Translations under genes and position numbers: made by a program
The notes under the pieces: model-generated
Database searches by the model: none
Told to the model about the DNA's origin: nothing
What the model saw: only the letters and a program-made list of their open reading frames with translations
Source: Pleurotus ostreatus/Saccharomyces cerevisiae fusant
Taxonomy: Eukaryota; Opisthokonta
Assembly: GCA_024196135.1 (NCBI GenBank)
Contig: JAMQCK010001145.1
Coordinates: forward strand, 1 to 11,522
Direction of reading: 5' to 3'
Length of the DNA: 11,522 nt
Shown: piece after piece, positions 1 to 8,464 of the stretch
Numbering within the stretch: the first letter of the stretch is position 1
How the letters are laid out: every line of letters begins with the position of its first letter

Positions 1-446
1 GGGTGGAGGGATGGGGTTAGGAGGGGGGGGGGGGTAAGGGGGCTTCGGAGGGGGGGGGTTAGGAGGGTGGGAGAAATTAGGAGGGGGGTAGGGGTAGGGG
101 GGTGGAGGGGTGGGGCGGAGGGGTGGGGCGGAGGGGGAGGCGTGGGTTGGAATGGGGGTGTGGGAGCGGGGGAATAGAAGGAAAGGGGAGGCGTGGGTTG
201 GAAAGGGGGTGTGGGAGCGGAGGGGGGTGTGGGAGCGGAGGGGGGTTAGGGGCTTGGGAGCGGAGGGAGCGGAGGGGTGGTGGGGGTAGGCCCCGGGGGA
301 ATAGAAAAGCGAAGCCTTGAGCGAGGAAGCCTCGAGCGAGGAAGCGGCGATAAAGGGAGGAACCGACGAAGTAGAAAAGGGGAACAGAAAAGAACACCAA
401 GAAGAACAGAAACACCACAATGAAAACGGGAAAGACGATCACGCAC
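1..446 (-). other. Extreme low-complexity tract, probably intron 5 and beyond of the APC1-like gene
   Basis: A GTGCGT donor at 446-441 follows TMAAMMEAAE plus AG. No clear acceptor follows. On the plus strand the first 310 bases are almost only G with scattered A, T and C, including runs of 8-12 G. A 15-bp tandem repeat (311-325 and 326-340) and a roughly 36-bp repeat with a 51-bp period (about 134-169 and 185-220) are present. The long open frame on the minus strand is Pro/Leu-rich and follows from the C bias, so I do not call it coding. Confidence 0.5.
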
Positions 447-3400
447 CTCTCCGCGGCCTCCATCATCGCGGCCATCGTCAGCGGTGTCGAGCTCGGCGGG
501 TGGGGTGGGGAGGGCTTGCTGGGGGGTTTTCCGGTTGTGGAGGGGGGTTTCATCGTGGATGGGGGTTTTCCGGTTGTGGATCCTAGACCGGTTCCTAGAG
601 CACCTGCGGTGCTGGGAGGTTTCATCGCGGAGCTCGCACGTCGGGTGGTCGGCTTGTCGAGGGTGGAGGGGAGGGCGGGGCCGGCGCTCGGCGGCTTCAT
701 CGCCGCGCTCGCGCGCCGGGTGGTCGGTTTGCTCGGCCCTGCGTCCGCCCCACCTTGCGCTGTTGGCTCTGAAGTTCGAGGAGCGGCCTCAGCTGGCGTC
801 CCTTCCCCTTCTGACAGTTTCGCGTCAGCAACAGGACGCAGTAGTAGAATGGCCAGATAGACTGACCTTCCGCGCTACCAGCACCTTCGGATGTGGGATC
901 ATTGGAGTTGGGGCCAGCATCCGCGCTACCAGCACCATTTCCTCCGCCACCAGCACCTTCAGCAACGGAATCGGCGTAGCCGTCCACATCTCCGCCGACC
1001 CCCCACACCCCGCGCACCTCGAGCCCGCCGCGCTCGGGCACGCACGCGTAGCGGTAGAGGGTGAGCGTGGTGAGGAGGTGTGTCTTGTTGTTGGAGGGCT
1101 GGGTGGGTGTGGGGGTGGGTTCGGTGGTGGGGAGGTGTGTCTTGGCCTCATTTCTATTACCACCTGCGGAGGAGCCAAGACCGTGGGCGATGCCACGAGT
1201 GGTGGAGGGGTCGCCACCAAGACCCGACCGGCTAGAGGCTTGGGCGTTCGTCCCACGACTGGTCGAAGTGGAGGCGCCCCCGGCCTCTCGCGCGACGCCA
1301 TCACCTGCGGACACCCTCACCCGCCGCGTGTGGCGCGTGAGCAGGAGCGGGTGGGCGGCTGGGGGGGGAGGTCAGTGAGTGTTTATTATTTGGGGTTAGT
1401 GAGTGTGTTTGATGGGTGGGGGTGCGCGAGGCGAAGCGAGCGCGATCTTTCAAATTAGAGCAAGAGGCAAGGGGTGGGGGTAGAACAGTTTGTTTGTTTG
1501 ATGAGTGGGTGAAGGGTGAAAGGGATGTGGGGTTGAGGGGGAAGGGATGTGGGTGAAGGGAGTGGAGCGAGCCTTTGCAGAAGGTGGGAAAAGAAACTAG
1601 AAGGAGAAACAAGCGGAAGGAGCCACACTCACCATCCTCGCTCACCCACACGACGGTCTCGAGCGCGGGGAGGGGGGTGCCGTGGGGGGTTCCTTCGCGC
1701 TCTTCATTCTTATTATCCGCGTTGTCATCTTCCTGCGCATCTTCGTTGGTTCGACTGGCGCCGTCGTCGCGCGCAGGACCGTCGCTCGCCCCATCGTAAG
1801 CGCCAGGGCCGCCTTCGCGGCCCTCAGCTGCACCCTCGCGGCCCGACTCAACTGTGGTGCCAGCCGCAGTCTCATGACCGTCTTTAGTGAAAATACCCTC
1901 CCCCTCCCCCACCACCAACCCCCCCATCCTCCCCCTTCCCGCCCGCGCGACGACGCCGGGCTCGGCGGTGGGCGCGGTAATGGAGAAGAGGGTGGGGAGG
2001 AGGGCGTCGCTTGGATCACTTTCTGGATGATGGTCGCTTGGATCACTTTCTGAAGCATTGTCGCTTGGATCACTTTCTGAAGCATTGTCAGTATTTTCGT
2101 AGATTTGGGCGCCTGGCGGCGAGGAGGGAGAGGGGTGAGGGACCCACCCCCTAGCGGGGGAGGGTGGGAGGAGGGGAGGAAGGGGAAGGAGAAGGGGTTT
2201 GTATTGATTGAAGAATAGAAAAAGAGAAGAAAAAAGGGAGGGCAGGGGCTTACCTTCGTCGTCTTGGGCTTGACTTCCCATTCCTGCTCCCAAACCTATG
2301 CCACCACTGCTCGCGCCGATCACTGGGTCGAAGACGTCTCCTTTGACTCCATCGTCTCCTACACCACTCCCGTCTCCTCCTATAGTAGGATCAACCAAGT
2401 CCTCCCGCAGTTCGGGAGTCAACGACCCCTCCGCCGCATCATACAATCCCGGCTCCAAGCTCCCCACCTCCTCCGGGTCGAGCGCGCTCAACTCGTCGGG
2501 GTCGAGCGCGCCCACCTCCTCCGGGTCGAGCGCGCGCTGGACGATGACGCCGGCGGGGAAGATGGGCCACGCGGCGCGGACGGAGACGGGGAGGGCGGAC
2601 AGTTGGAGGGCGGGTGGGGGGGTGAGGGAGGGCGAGGCTGATGCCGAGCCGTGGGGGAATGGGCCGCTATGTCTAGTAGACAGTCCGCTGTGTTCTGACG
2701 GGCTAGCGCCCAAAGAGGAGGCGGTGTGCGAGGGGTGGGGTGAGGCAGAAGGGCTGGCGCTTGAGGTGGAGTGGCTGCCGCCAGTGGACGTGTGTGTGGT
2801 GGGGGAAGTGGAGGTCGAAGAAGAAGCAGCTGATGGGAAAGATGATGTAGAAGGGGCGGACGGGAAAGACGATGTAGAAGGCGAGCTCAAGTGATCGAGT
2901 GTGTAGAGCAGAGTCTGGCCGCGGAGGAAGACGTAGAGGGCGGGGACGATGGCGGTGGTGGTGGGCGTTGGGGGTGGGTGGGTGGAGGATGGGCCTTGTT
3001 TGGAAGAGGAGGTTGAGGGGGTGGGGCGACCTGAGGGGATTGTTAGTAAAGGAGACGAGGGAAAGGAGGGGTGGGGGAAGACAGTAAGCGGTGGAGGTTG
3101 GGTGGCGACGCGCCGGATTACGCATCGACGCGTGGAATCAAGGTGTGGACACGCCACTCACCATCTCTGCTCACAAACTGGCCGTCATCGCGCAGGAGTG
3201 GCTCGCGGCCGGCGCGCCCAAACGGGCCAAAGGTCTCGCGCGGGGCGTGCGGGGTGGGGGCGGTGGTCGGGTAGCGGGCCTGGGCGCGCGAGCCGGACCA
3301 GGGGTGGGGCGAGGTGAGGTTGACGCGCGCGTAGGCGAGGACGGCGCACTCGATGCGCTGGCCGGCGGTCGAGTCGACGCGGTCGGGGGCGAAGTCGAAG

Positions 3401-3654
3401 AGGTGGCGGAGGACGCCGGCGTGGGAGAGCGCGAGGCGGGTGGGCGTGTAGTCGATGCGGGTGCTGGTGTGCGGGGACGCGTGCGTGCGGATGGGGGTGG
3501 GCGACGCGGGCAGTGGCTCGCCGAGCGCGGCGCGGATGGCCGTGTTGAGTGCGGTGGGCGGGAACAGGCGCGGCTTTTGGGGCGGCGGCGTGAGGTGCTT
3601 GCTTGCGGGCTGCCGAGTCGCTGGCTCGGCGTCAACCACGATAGCAGTCGACAT
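447..3654 (-). CDS. Probable anaphase-promoting complex subunit 1 (APC1), 5' part, five exons, continues past the left edge
   Basis: APC1 is the large scaffold of the APC/C, the nuclear E3 ubiquitin ligase that targets cyclins and securin. I join exons 3654-3162, 3030-2254, 2112-1633, 1358-867 and 810-447. Their phases agree at all four junctions and give about 868 residues. The start at 3654 (MSTAIVVDAEP) is the nearest ATG that includes the whole exon 1 frame; an in-frame ATG upstream would add an Arg-rich leader. Recognised blocks are ALYVFLRGQTLLY (about 195-207), LPVSVRAAWPIFPAG then VIVQR (about 311-330), LPTLFSITAPTAEP (462-475), TVVWVSED (576-583) followed by PLLLT, and TLTLYRYA (681-688). 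Their order matches my memory of the APC1 N-terminal WD40 propeller. Ser/Thr/Pro-rich and acidic inserts with short tandem repeats separate them. Family members are usually 1,500-2,000 residues, so the repeat-domain half lies off-window. The TVVWS-type block expected in exon 1 is not clear. Gene structure is fairly sure; the family call is by motif memory only. Confidence 0.62.
617..736 (-). repeat. Tandem coding repeat in exon 5 (KPTTRRAS / AMKPPS units)
   Basis: Two copies of a roughly 43-bp unit at about 693-736 and 617-660 encode KPTTRRASAAMKPPS and KPTTRRASSAMKPPS, separated by GC-rich sequence. A second repeat at about 517-580 encodes alternating STTGKPPS and TMKPPS. These are basic, Pro-rich and likely disordered, in a segment that looks like a propeller-loop insertion. 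The RRAS/S motifs resemble basophilic-kinase sites, which is inference. Confidence 0.75.
811..866 (-). other. Intron 4 of the APC1-like gene (56 nt)
   Basis: The donor is GTCAGT, slightly unusual at position three. The branch site is TTGCTGACG and the acceptor AACTGTCAG. It is phase 1, and 56 nt shifts the frame. This moves translation from a frame that would stop at about 697 into the frame carrying the KPTTRRAS repeats, which supports its reality. Confidence 0.7.
1099..1320 (-). other. Possible additional or alternative intron inside exon 4 (222 nt, in frame)
   Basis: A GTGAGG donor lies exactly after the codons for HTRR, and a CACCCAG acceptor sits 222 nt downstream, both in phase 0. Removal would bring PLLLTRHTRR close to LTTLTLYRYA, as in a compact propeller strand pair. 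Removed residues would be Ser/Gly/Thr-rich with no recognisable motif. The interval has no in-frame stop, so sequence alone cannot decide. Confidence 0.35.
1359..1632 (-). other. Intron 3 of the APC1-like gene
   Basis: The donor GTGAGT lies inside the conserved block after VSED. The acceptor is a C-rich tract ending in CAG at 1359. At 274 nt it is the longest intron here. Splicing joins VWVSED to AAHPLLLT, which fits the expected block. Candidate branch sequences CACTAAC and CACTGAC lie at about 1375-1400. The reading frame stays open across the intron, so a long unspliced frame also exists but breaks the conserved block. Confidence 0.75.
2006..2086 (-). repeat. 27-bp coding minisatellite in exon 3 (NASESDPSD x2, HHPESDPSD)
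   Basis: Three contiguous 27-bp units (2060-2086, 2033-2059, 2006-2032) encode nine-residue acidic units, two identical and one diverged. Base composition is visibly less GC-rich than the rest of the gene. The S-x-S/E-D pattern resembles acidophilic (CK2-like) phosphorylation sites. It lies just before the conserved LPTLFSITAPTAEP block, so it is a loop expansion rather than core fold. Confidence 0.88.
2113..2253 (-). other. Intron 2 of the APC1-like gene (141 nt, multiple of three)
   Basis: The donor GTAAGC follows DDE plus one base, and the acceptor CCGCCAG precedes the bases for AQIYENT. The length is divisible by three and no in-frame stop occurs, so retention would add 47 mostly hydrophobic and Pro-rich residues. 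On the plus strand the interval is strongly purine-rich (about 2160-2245). The branch site is unclear; a CTCAC near 2135 is possible. Confidence 0.7.
2458..2540 (-). repeat. 24-bp coding repeat in exon 2 (LDPEEVGA-type units)
   Basis: Imperfect eight-residue units LDPEEVGA, LDPDELSA and LDPEEVGS, then a partial LEPG, follow directly after the conserved VIVQR. The repeats are acidic and contain DP-E turns. They seem to be in-frame expansion at the position where the family has a short acidic linker. Confidence 0.8.
2832..2885 (-). repeat. 27-bp coding repeat in exon 2 (STSSFPSA units)
   Basis: Two adjacent 27-bp units (2859-2885 and 2832-2858) differ at a few positions. They encode consecutive Ser/Thr-rich STSSFPSA segments after the YVFLRGQ block. 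The unit length matches the exon 3 minisatellite but the sequence is unrelated. Confidence 0.75.
3031..3161 (-). other. Intron 1 of the APC1-like gene
   Basis: A 131-nt intron. The donor is GTGAGT after codon 164 plus one base. A textbook branch site TTTACTAACAAT lies just before the acceptor CCCCTCAG. It is phase 1 on both sides, restoring SRDG followed by RPTP. This is the best-formed intron of the gene. Confidence 0.85.
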
Positions 3655-4344
3655 CGCGGATTGGGACAACACAACACGAGACGCGTTCAAAGGACGCGTA
3701 CGCCGGGCCGGGCTTCCGAACGCCGTCCGATCGCGTCCTCGTCTCCCTTCGCCCGCCATCGTCCTTGACAGCCGACGCGCCTGCCTCATGCGCGTCACTC
3801 CCGCCTGCTTTCTTGTACACGTCCACGATCATTTGCCCGCATCGCTTCCCTCTAGCCGCCGCGATGCACGACCGGCCAGTCTCACGAGCAAGGCCTGCTC
3901 GCATGCCCCCCGTCTCTGCTACACAGTGGCTTCCAATTGCTGCACGCGCCGCTTCTCCCTCCGTGTTTTCATGCACGAGTTGCGACATGCGGGCCGTTAC
4001 GGGCCAAATATCTCGCCGCCACCGCCTCTTCCTTGTTACCTGTTTCCAATCGTTGCCTGTGGTGGCCCTTCGATGCGGGCATTCGACACATCACCTTCGA
4101 CTTGCCCTGCACGCGTCTTGACGTGCCTCAAGACAGCTTCTAACGCATATACCCCAACCTGAACTTCACCACACTTTTTTTCATGTCCTGGTGACTGTTG
4201 ATCCTGTGTTTCTAGGCCCAGGCCAGCTGAGGGTACAAGACTGTCTGATACCTGTCGCCTTGGGAGAGAACACCAGGGGTTGGAGGCCTGGCACATTGAC
4301 TTGAAGCAGGTCAAGGTGGTCCTGAAGATGACAAAAAGGGTGCC
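3655..4344. other. Upstream intergenic region of the APC1-like gene, no gene recognised
   Basis: This stretch probably contains the promoter and 5' leader of the minus-strand gene. Open frames on both strands up to about 118 codons show no recognisable motif, and their compositions look like readings of GC-rich DNA. No TATA box is evident close to 3654. A CCAAT (minus strand, 3664-3660) lies only six bases from the start codon, too close to act as a normal promoter box. Confidence 0.5.
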
Positions 4345-4434
4345 CACCCCTTCTCACCTCTCTTTTTCTTGCCCCCTCTCTTTCTCTCCCTTTTCTCTTC
4401 TTCTCCCTCCTCTCTTCTTCTCCCCCCTCTCCTT
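4345..4434 (+). promoter_or_regulatory. Long polypyrimidine (CT) tract
   Basis: About 90 bases are almost exclusively C and T on the plus strand, with a few isolated G or A. CT-rich blocks are common in fungal promoters, and this one would lie upstream of the plus-strand candidate starting at 4869. It could equally be a simple repeat. No function can be shown from sequence. Confidence 0.35.
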
Positions 4435-4730
4435 TGTGGCATTTGGGTTTTAGCGATCACCTCACATGCACATAACTGGTGTTTTGTAGTTTTTTTTTTA
4501 CCTCATCCGTCTGTCCTTGTACCACCATACAGGACAACCGTGGAGCTATGAAAACAACTGGAATACATCTTATGCTGCTAGACTCCAGGTGACAGATGAT
4601 TGCCAAACCTTTACGTTTGGCTTTCAACCAAAATCCTGGTCCCATACCATCCCTTTTTCGGAAGTGCACAGCCACAAAAAGTCTCTGAAGAGGGTCGCGT
4701 CCCATCCCAGCCCTTTTTGGGAAGACCTGC

Positions 4731-4824
4731 CACGTGTCACGGATTGACCTGGCGCTGCCTCTTCCTTTCTCTTGTCCCCTCTGTACCCTGTGGACTGTCT
4801 GCTGCACTGTAGAAGATATATATC
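4731..4824 (+). promoter_or_regulatory. E-box plus TATA-like element upstream of the decayed gene
   Basis: A CACGTG palindrome (4731-4736) is the core site for basic helix-loop-helix regulators. About 80 bases downstream comes a GATATATATC stretch (about 4814-4824), roughly 50 bases before the ATG at 4869. The spacing is reasonable for a fungal core promoter. Each motif is short enough to occur by chance. Confidence 0.25.
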
Positions 4825-4868
4825 CCCGTAAACAGTCATTGATGTTGCTTACCTCAGCCCTTGGGACT

Positions 4869-5151
4869 ATGCCGCCTCGACGAAAGCTGTCGCAACCTAC
4901 GAGTGGAAATGGGCGCACACGTCAAGGTGAGCCACCCTTACCTGCCCCCCTACCTGCCGCCGGATATGAAGGATATACCAGCGCAAGCAGGCGAATGCTG
5001 GCGTGACCCGGAACAACTCTCGTAGGGCTCTGGATGACAAGTACGGCACAATGGGTGCCGACTCAGCCTAGCGGACCAACTTACAAAAATGTCAGAGAGC
5101 ATGCCGCATTTGTGCTGCGAGGGGGACCATAGTCGATTGCTGGCTGGTCAC
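4869..5151 (+). pseudogene. Decayed Cys-rich protein gene fragment of unknown family
   Basis: The ATG at 4869 opens a short basic exon (MPPRRKLSQPTSGNGRTRQ) ending at a GTGAGC donor (4927). A second stretch starting at 4991 reads ANAGVTRNNSRRALDDKYG, hits TAG at 5069, and continues in the same frame into QKCQRACRICAARG and VDCWLVT (5087-5151). It ends exactly at a GTAAGG donor (5152). The cysteines are spaced C-x3-C-x2-C-x8-C, reminiscent of a small zinc-binding module. The two exons do not join in frame through any simple AG acceptor, and the in-frame stop breaks the second. This suggests a degraded gene rather than an active one. I cannot name the family. Confidence 0.3.
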
Positions 5152-5264
5152 GTAAGGGGTCAGAACACTGACATGTGCCATGGTTTTTGGATGAAATGCC
5201 TTGTGCTTTCCGAACCAACCTCTGATGTGCCTCATGCTAGAACAGTCATCGGAGAAGGGTCTAG

Positions 5265-5684
5265 CAGGGGTCCACTTGCCGCCACCTCCCTTCAATTGCC
5301 TGGCCCCGAACGCTCACCCTTTTTCTTGACCGCGACAACATCCTCATTTGCGGTGCCCCGCCCTCGGCACCAGACACTCCGGACGAGTCAGTGACGCGGC
5401 ATGTGCTGACCTCAAACAACTCACCCTCCGCTAGTGCTCTGGTCTTCGCTCTGATCATCAGGATACCATGGCGCGCGCAGTTTGCACTGTACGAGCATGC
5501 TCGCGGTATGTGCGTGTGCCCCCTGTACGGTGAGCTTGAAGGCTACAATGCACAGTCTAACACCTCTGCGCTTGTCTCTTCAGGTGCATGCCACGGTTTG
5601 TCCAGTTATAGCCAGGTTACGTGGGCACGCAAGGTCGCGTGCGGCTTGTTCTCGACACTCATGCCGCCTTGTCATCCTTTATGA
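5265..5684 (+). pseudogene. Possible spliced exon pair downstream of the Cys-rich fragment
   Basis: An open stretch of 140 codons follows an AG-like acceptor (CTAGCAG, about 5261-5267). It contains a 54-nt segment (5530-5583) with GTGAGC, TCTAACAC and CTCTTCAG, an excellent intron. Removal keeps the frame. The spliced reading ends with TGA at 5684. Residues include FLDRDNILICGAPP and RIPWRAQFALYEHARG, not recognised. There is no ATG at its start, so it would be an internal exon, perhaps of the same decayed gene as 4869-5151. Open frames of this length are expected by chance in a window this size; the intron is the stronger evidence. Confidence 0.25.
5530..5583 (+). other. Intron-like element, 54 nt
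   Basis: It combines a GTGAGC donor, a CTAAC branch site 26 bases before the end, a pyrimidine-rich tail and a CAG acceptor, with a length typical for basidiomycete introns. An alternative GTATGT donor lies upstream at about 5507. The length is a multiple of three with no in-frame stop. Confidence 0.45.
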
Positions 5685-6461
5685 TGAGATAACAGCGAGA
5701 ATTTCGTTCTGGGGCGAAAAACTAAGCCAAAAACAAGAGGGGGCCGATGCCCAGGAGAGAAAATGAGACGGCTCATATGTGACAGAAGATGGTGAGGTAC
5801 ATCATGGTGGAGATGGTGAGCCGTTTGAGGCAATATTGACAATAGTGAGCACAAATCGGGAGAGAGAATCTGACAAATCGCTTCACTGTTGCAAAAACTG
5901 ATTCATCTCATCTGCAGAATCCTCATCAAGTACCTCCAAGCCCCGCGAGTGAATGCTTACGCATGTTACGCAGAGCAGCGCAGTGTTTGTGCGACTCTCA
6001 ATACAATGGGTACACAACAAATGATTTGACAGCAAGCGCTAATCGTGGTGTTGTAGAGTTGCGCTGGATGTCCGCCCCTTGGTCCATGTTTGTGTGCTTC
6101 TTAGGACGACAAAGGGTGTAGCAGACCATGAACGGGCTGGCGTGCTGGAGAAGGAGATGCACGGGAGGGGCAGTAGCTTTGTGCGGTATGGGGGCAGCAG
6201 CGGATGCAGGGCAGCGGCCTGCATGGAGGTGTCGGCGGGGGCGGAAAGGACATCCACGGAGGGACCGGGTTGGCCATGGTAACAATGGGGTTGATTGGAT
6301 CGTGCTGCCGTGTTGCACAATGTCAACTTCACCGTGCGTCTGTAAGCCCTCACCCTCCAGGAGCGAGTCGTTTTTGCTAAATGCTGTGCGCACCCGGCGT
6401 GTTCTGATGTGTTTTAAGAGCGCGCATAGGAGTGCCCTCCTGGTCTCCTCCCTTCCCCCAA
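5685..6461. other. No gene recognised
   Basis: Mixed-composition sequence. A 214-codon minus-strand frame (6642-5998) covers part of it. Its N-terminal third reads smoothly (VAWVEDELGSVDRREGRVLD) and lies in another frame just downstream of the 6875-6462 candidate, so it might be a frameshifted continuation. Its C-terminal half is Pro/His/Arg-rich and looks non-coding. No repeats or RNA genes seen. Confidence 0.4.
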
Positions 6462-6875
6462 TCACTTTTTCCCAATGTGTTGGGCTCTTCTGACCCAGAA
6501 TTTTGCGTAGCGAGTTCGCGTACCCACACCCTCTCCCCTCATCTGTCTGTTGCTTGCTACTGAGCACAAACGGCGGATCGAGCACACGACCTTCCCTCCT
6601 ATCAACAGATCCGAGCTCATCTTCAACCCATGCAACAAGCACACGAAGTGCGTACTTTGCTGCAGCAGCAAAGAACGCGAATGGCGCGCTGTTTCGTGAG
6701 GAAGTAGAAAATGATTTTTGACTGCTGATGCAGTCTTGACGTCGGTGTACGCCTTCACCTCAACTAAAATGAGTTCTACCCTGGACTTCGACTGAGAGGT
6801 CAGTGCTTCTGGTGTCCTTCCTTCGATCCTTGCTAGAGCTAACTTGCCGTCAGGAGCATAAAAAGCAGGCTCGTG
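6462..6875 (-). pseudogene. Weak candidate for a decayed nuclease-like fragment
   Basis: A 138-codon stretch without ATG reads HEPAFYAPDGKLALARIEG, then RVELILVEVKAYTDVKTA, then STHFVCLLHGLK. The hydrophobic strand ending in E-V-K, with an acidic residue five positions before, resembles the core of PD-(D/E)XK nucleases. A TAA directly precedes the stretch within CACTAACAC, itself a branch-site-like sequence. A GTATGT at about 6916 could be a donor, so some of the 5' end may be intron. The evidence is one short motif; length alone is not significant. Confidence 0.18.
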
Positions 6876-7332
6876 TTAGTGGTGGTCTCCTGTCCCAGCG
6901 ACTGTCCCACATACATACATCTTATCTTCTCGGGCGCATCTGTGGCGCATGACGCAAGCACACTTTTGGACAGCTCAAGCAGCTACCCATAACTTCCTGG
7001 CTCTGATCCCACACAACAGCAATTTGCCGCCGGTTGCATGTCCCTCATGAGTGGGAAAAGGTAGACAGGAAGCACTAGGAGAGACTTTGAACAAGGAGCG
7101 GGAGCTGAAAGATTTGGTTGTTGAACTTATGGTTGGGCCCCTGAGGGACGGAGGGAGTGAGGGAAAAATAGGAAGGGTACGTCGTAGTATGGGCCGTGCA
7201 GCACTACCTATATCCTTTGCGCTTCAAATGCACTGTACCTTCTGGAAGCGTGATCTGCGCTGTGACCTGGGTCCAACGCTGCTCATCTCGCACCTTTTTA
7301 TCATTGCTCATAAGCAGCTGATGTCTTAAAGC
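6876..7332. other. No gene recognised
   Basis: Unremarkable sequence between the nuclease-like fragment and the left inverted repeat. A minus-strand frame of about 40 codons includes closely spaced cysteines (SCLSCPKVCLRH, about 6981-6946) but is bounded by stops. A plus-strand frame at 7051-7329 lacks an ATG at its start and has no recognisable motif. Confidence 0.4.
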
Positions 7333-7630
7333 CTTTGCAAAGTTACCCTTAAGTTACAGGTCATGCTTTTGCAAAGTTCACGAAGTGATTACCTACACAG
7401 CCACCGCCCCCCGGGATCTCGCCGGCGATGCCCCGGGCAGCACCCGATGCGGCAGGCGGACCCCCCGGCTCTCCGCTCGGGCTTTTCCGAGCGTCGCGCC
7501 GCCTCCCGCCGCGCGCGCCCGCGCTTTTGATGCGCCTTCCCGCGGCCTCCTGCGCGCCGCGCTCGCTTAGTCAGCAGCTTGCGCGGCCTCGCGTGCATGC
7601 GTGTCGTCGCCCCCGCTGCTCCTTGGGTTC
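7333..7630 (+). repeat. Left copy of a roughly 290-bp inverted repeat
   Basis: It matches the reverse complement of 10503-10782 over nearly its whole length with small indels. Shared exact segments include 31 bases at 7484-7514 (against 10631-10601) and 19 bases around 7410-7430 (CCCGGGATCTCGCCGGCGA). It begins with the palindrome CTTTGCAAAG (7333-7342), repeated as TTTTGCAAAG 27 bases inward. The body is very GC-rich and self-complementary. The similar Arg/Pro/Ala-rich peptides read from both copies are translations of the repeat, not evidence of a protein. Confidence 0.88.
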
Positions 7631-8464
7631 CCTCAGGCTCGTAGTAGCACAAAAAGTCATAGTTATGCTAGATACAAACTGTCTACCTATCTGAAAGCTG
7701 ACGAGAAGCGCAAAACAAAGAAAAAAGTGGACGAAAATTTTCGCCGACACAAGGCACATGGCGCAGCCTGCGTGAGGGGGCTGGGCAAGCGTGCGGAAGG
7801 TAGAGAATGAGGGGAGGGGTAAGCGGCGTCATCGGCGACTGCGAGCGAGGGGAAGAGCCCTGCTCGGCGTCGCGGCAAGCGGCGCTCGTTGCTCGCGCGG
7901 CTGTGGGATAGGATGCTCGTCGCCCCGTTTGCGGGCATACAGCGGGTGCGAGGAGGGAGATGGTAGGTGGAGAGAGGGAGGGTGGCAAGCGACGCGGAGA
8001 GCCCTCGAGCGGGCTTGTCGCGATTGCCGGGGCTGCTCTGTCGTTGTCGGATTGGGGTGTAATGGCGCGGCCGCGTGTTGAGCCTACCTGCCTGCGCCTG
8101 CGGGCACTGTTCGTCGGTGGTATGAGCAACGGCACCGTCGCCGCCGCGAGCGGTGGCGACGTGGGAGTGGTAATGGTGGTGGAAGGCAGGAGGAGACCTG
8201 CCGATCGAGGCCCTCCTGCGAGCGCGATTGTGTGCGCGTGAACGTACTGCTCAGGCCGCAGACGCAGGAAGTGACGTAGTTAGTTATAATGCGTGCGCTG
8301 GAGGGCGTATCCACGTACCAGTGAATCCCCTCCCTGCGCGCGGAGCGCACTTGTCGATTTGCCTGGCCGAACATCTTCGCGCGCGGTGTCTGCGTAGGTT
8401 TTGCGCCAGTGGGCGCAGCCGACAGTTATCCAGCTGCGGAACGTCCATATGAGGCGATTTCGGA

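Noticed and set aside
1..310. TTAGG-like words in G-rich DNA as a telomere
   Set aside because: No regular TTAGGG array exists; the words are scattered in irregular G runs and adjoin an APC1-like gene intron.
484..1458. 324-codon plus-strand frame
   Set aside because: It is antisense to exons 4 and 5 and intron 3, Gly/Arg/Ser-rich from GC bias, with no recognisable domain.
1301..3157. 618-codon uninterrupted minus-strand frame as one intronless gene
   Set aside because: It reads through sequences with clear donors, branch sites and acceptors, breaks the VWVSED-PLLLT block, and lacks an N-terminus; the spliced model fits better.
3660..3664. CCAAT box for the APC1-like gene
   Set aside because: It lies six bases from the proposed start codon, too near for a promoter element unless the real start is further downstream.
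3091..3768. 225-codon plus-strand frame
   Set aside because: Antisense to exon 1 of the APC1-like gene; Gly/Arg/Ala/Val composition mirrors the complementary Pro/Ala/Thr-rich coding strand.
4638..4725. Imperfect duplication of a CCCATCCC-CTTTTT-GG-GAAG segment
   Set aside because: Similarity is confined to about 25 bases with several mismatches; not enough to call a repeat unit.
7389..7694. Similar Arg/Pro/Ala-rich proteins encoded in both repeat copies
   Set aside because: The similarity is explained by DNA-level homology of the inverted repeats; frames are short and have no known domain.
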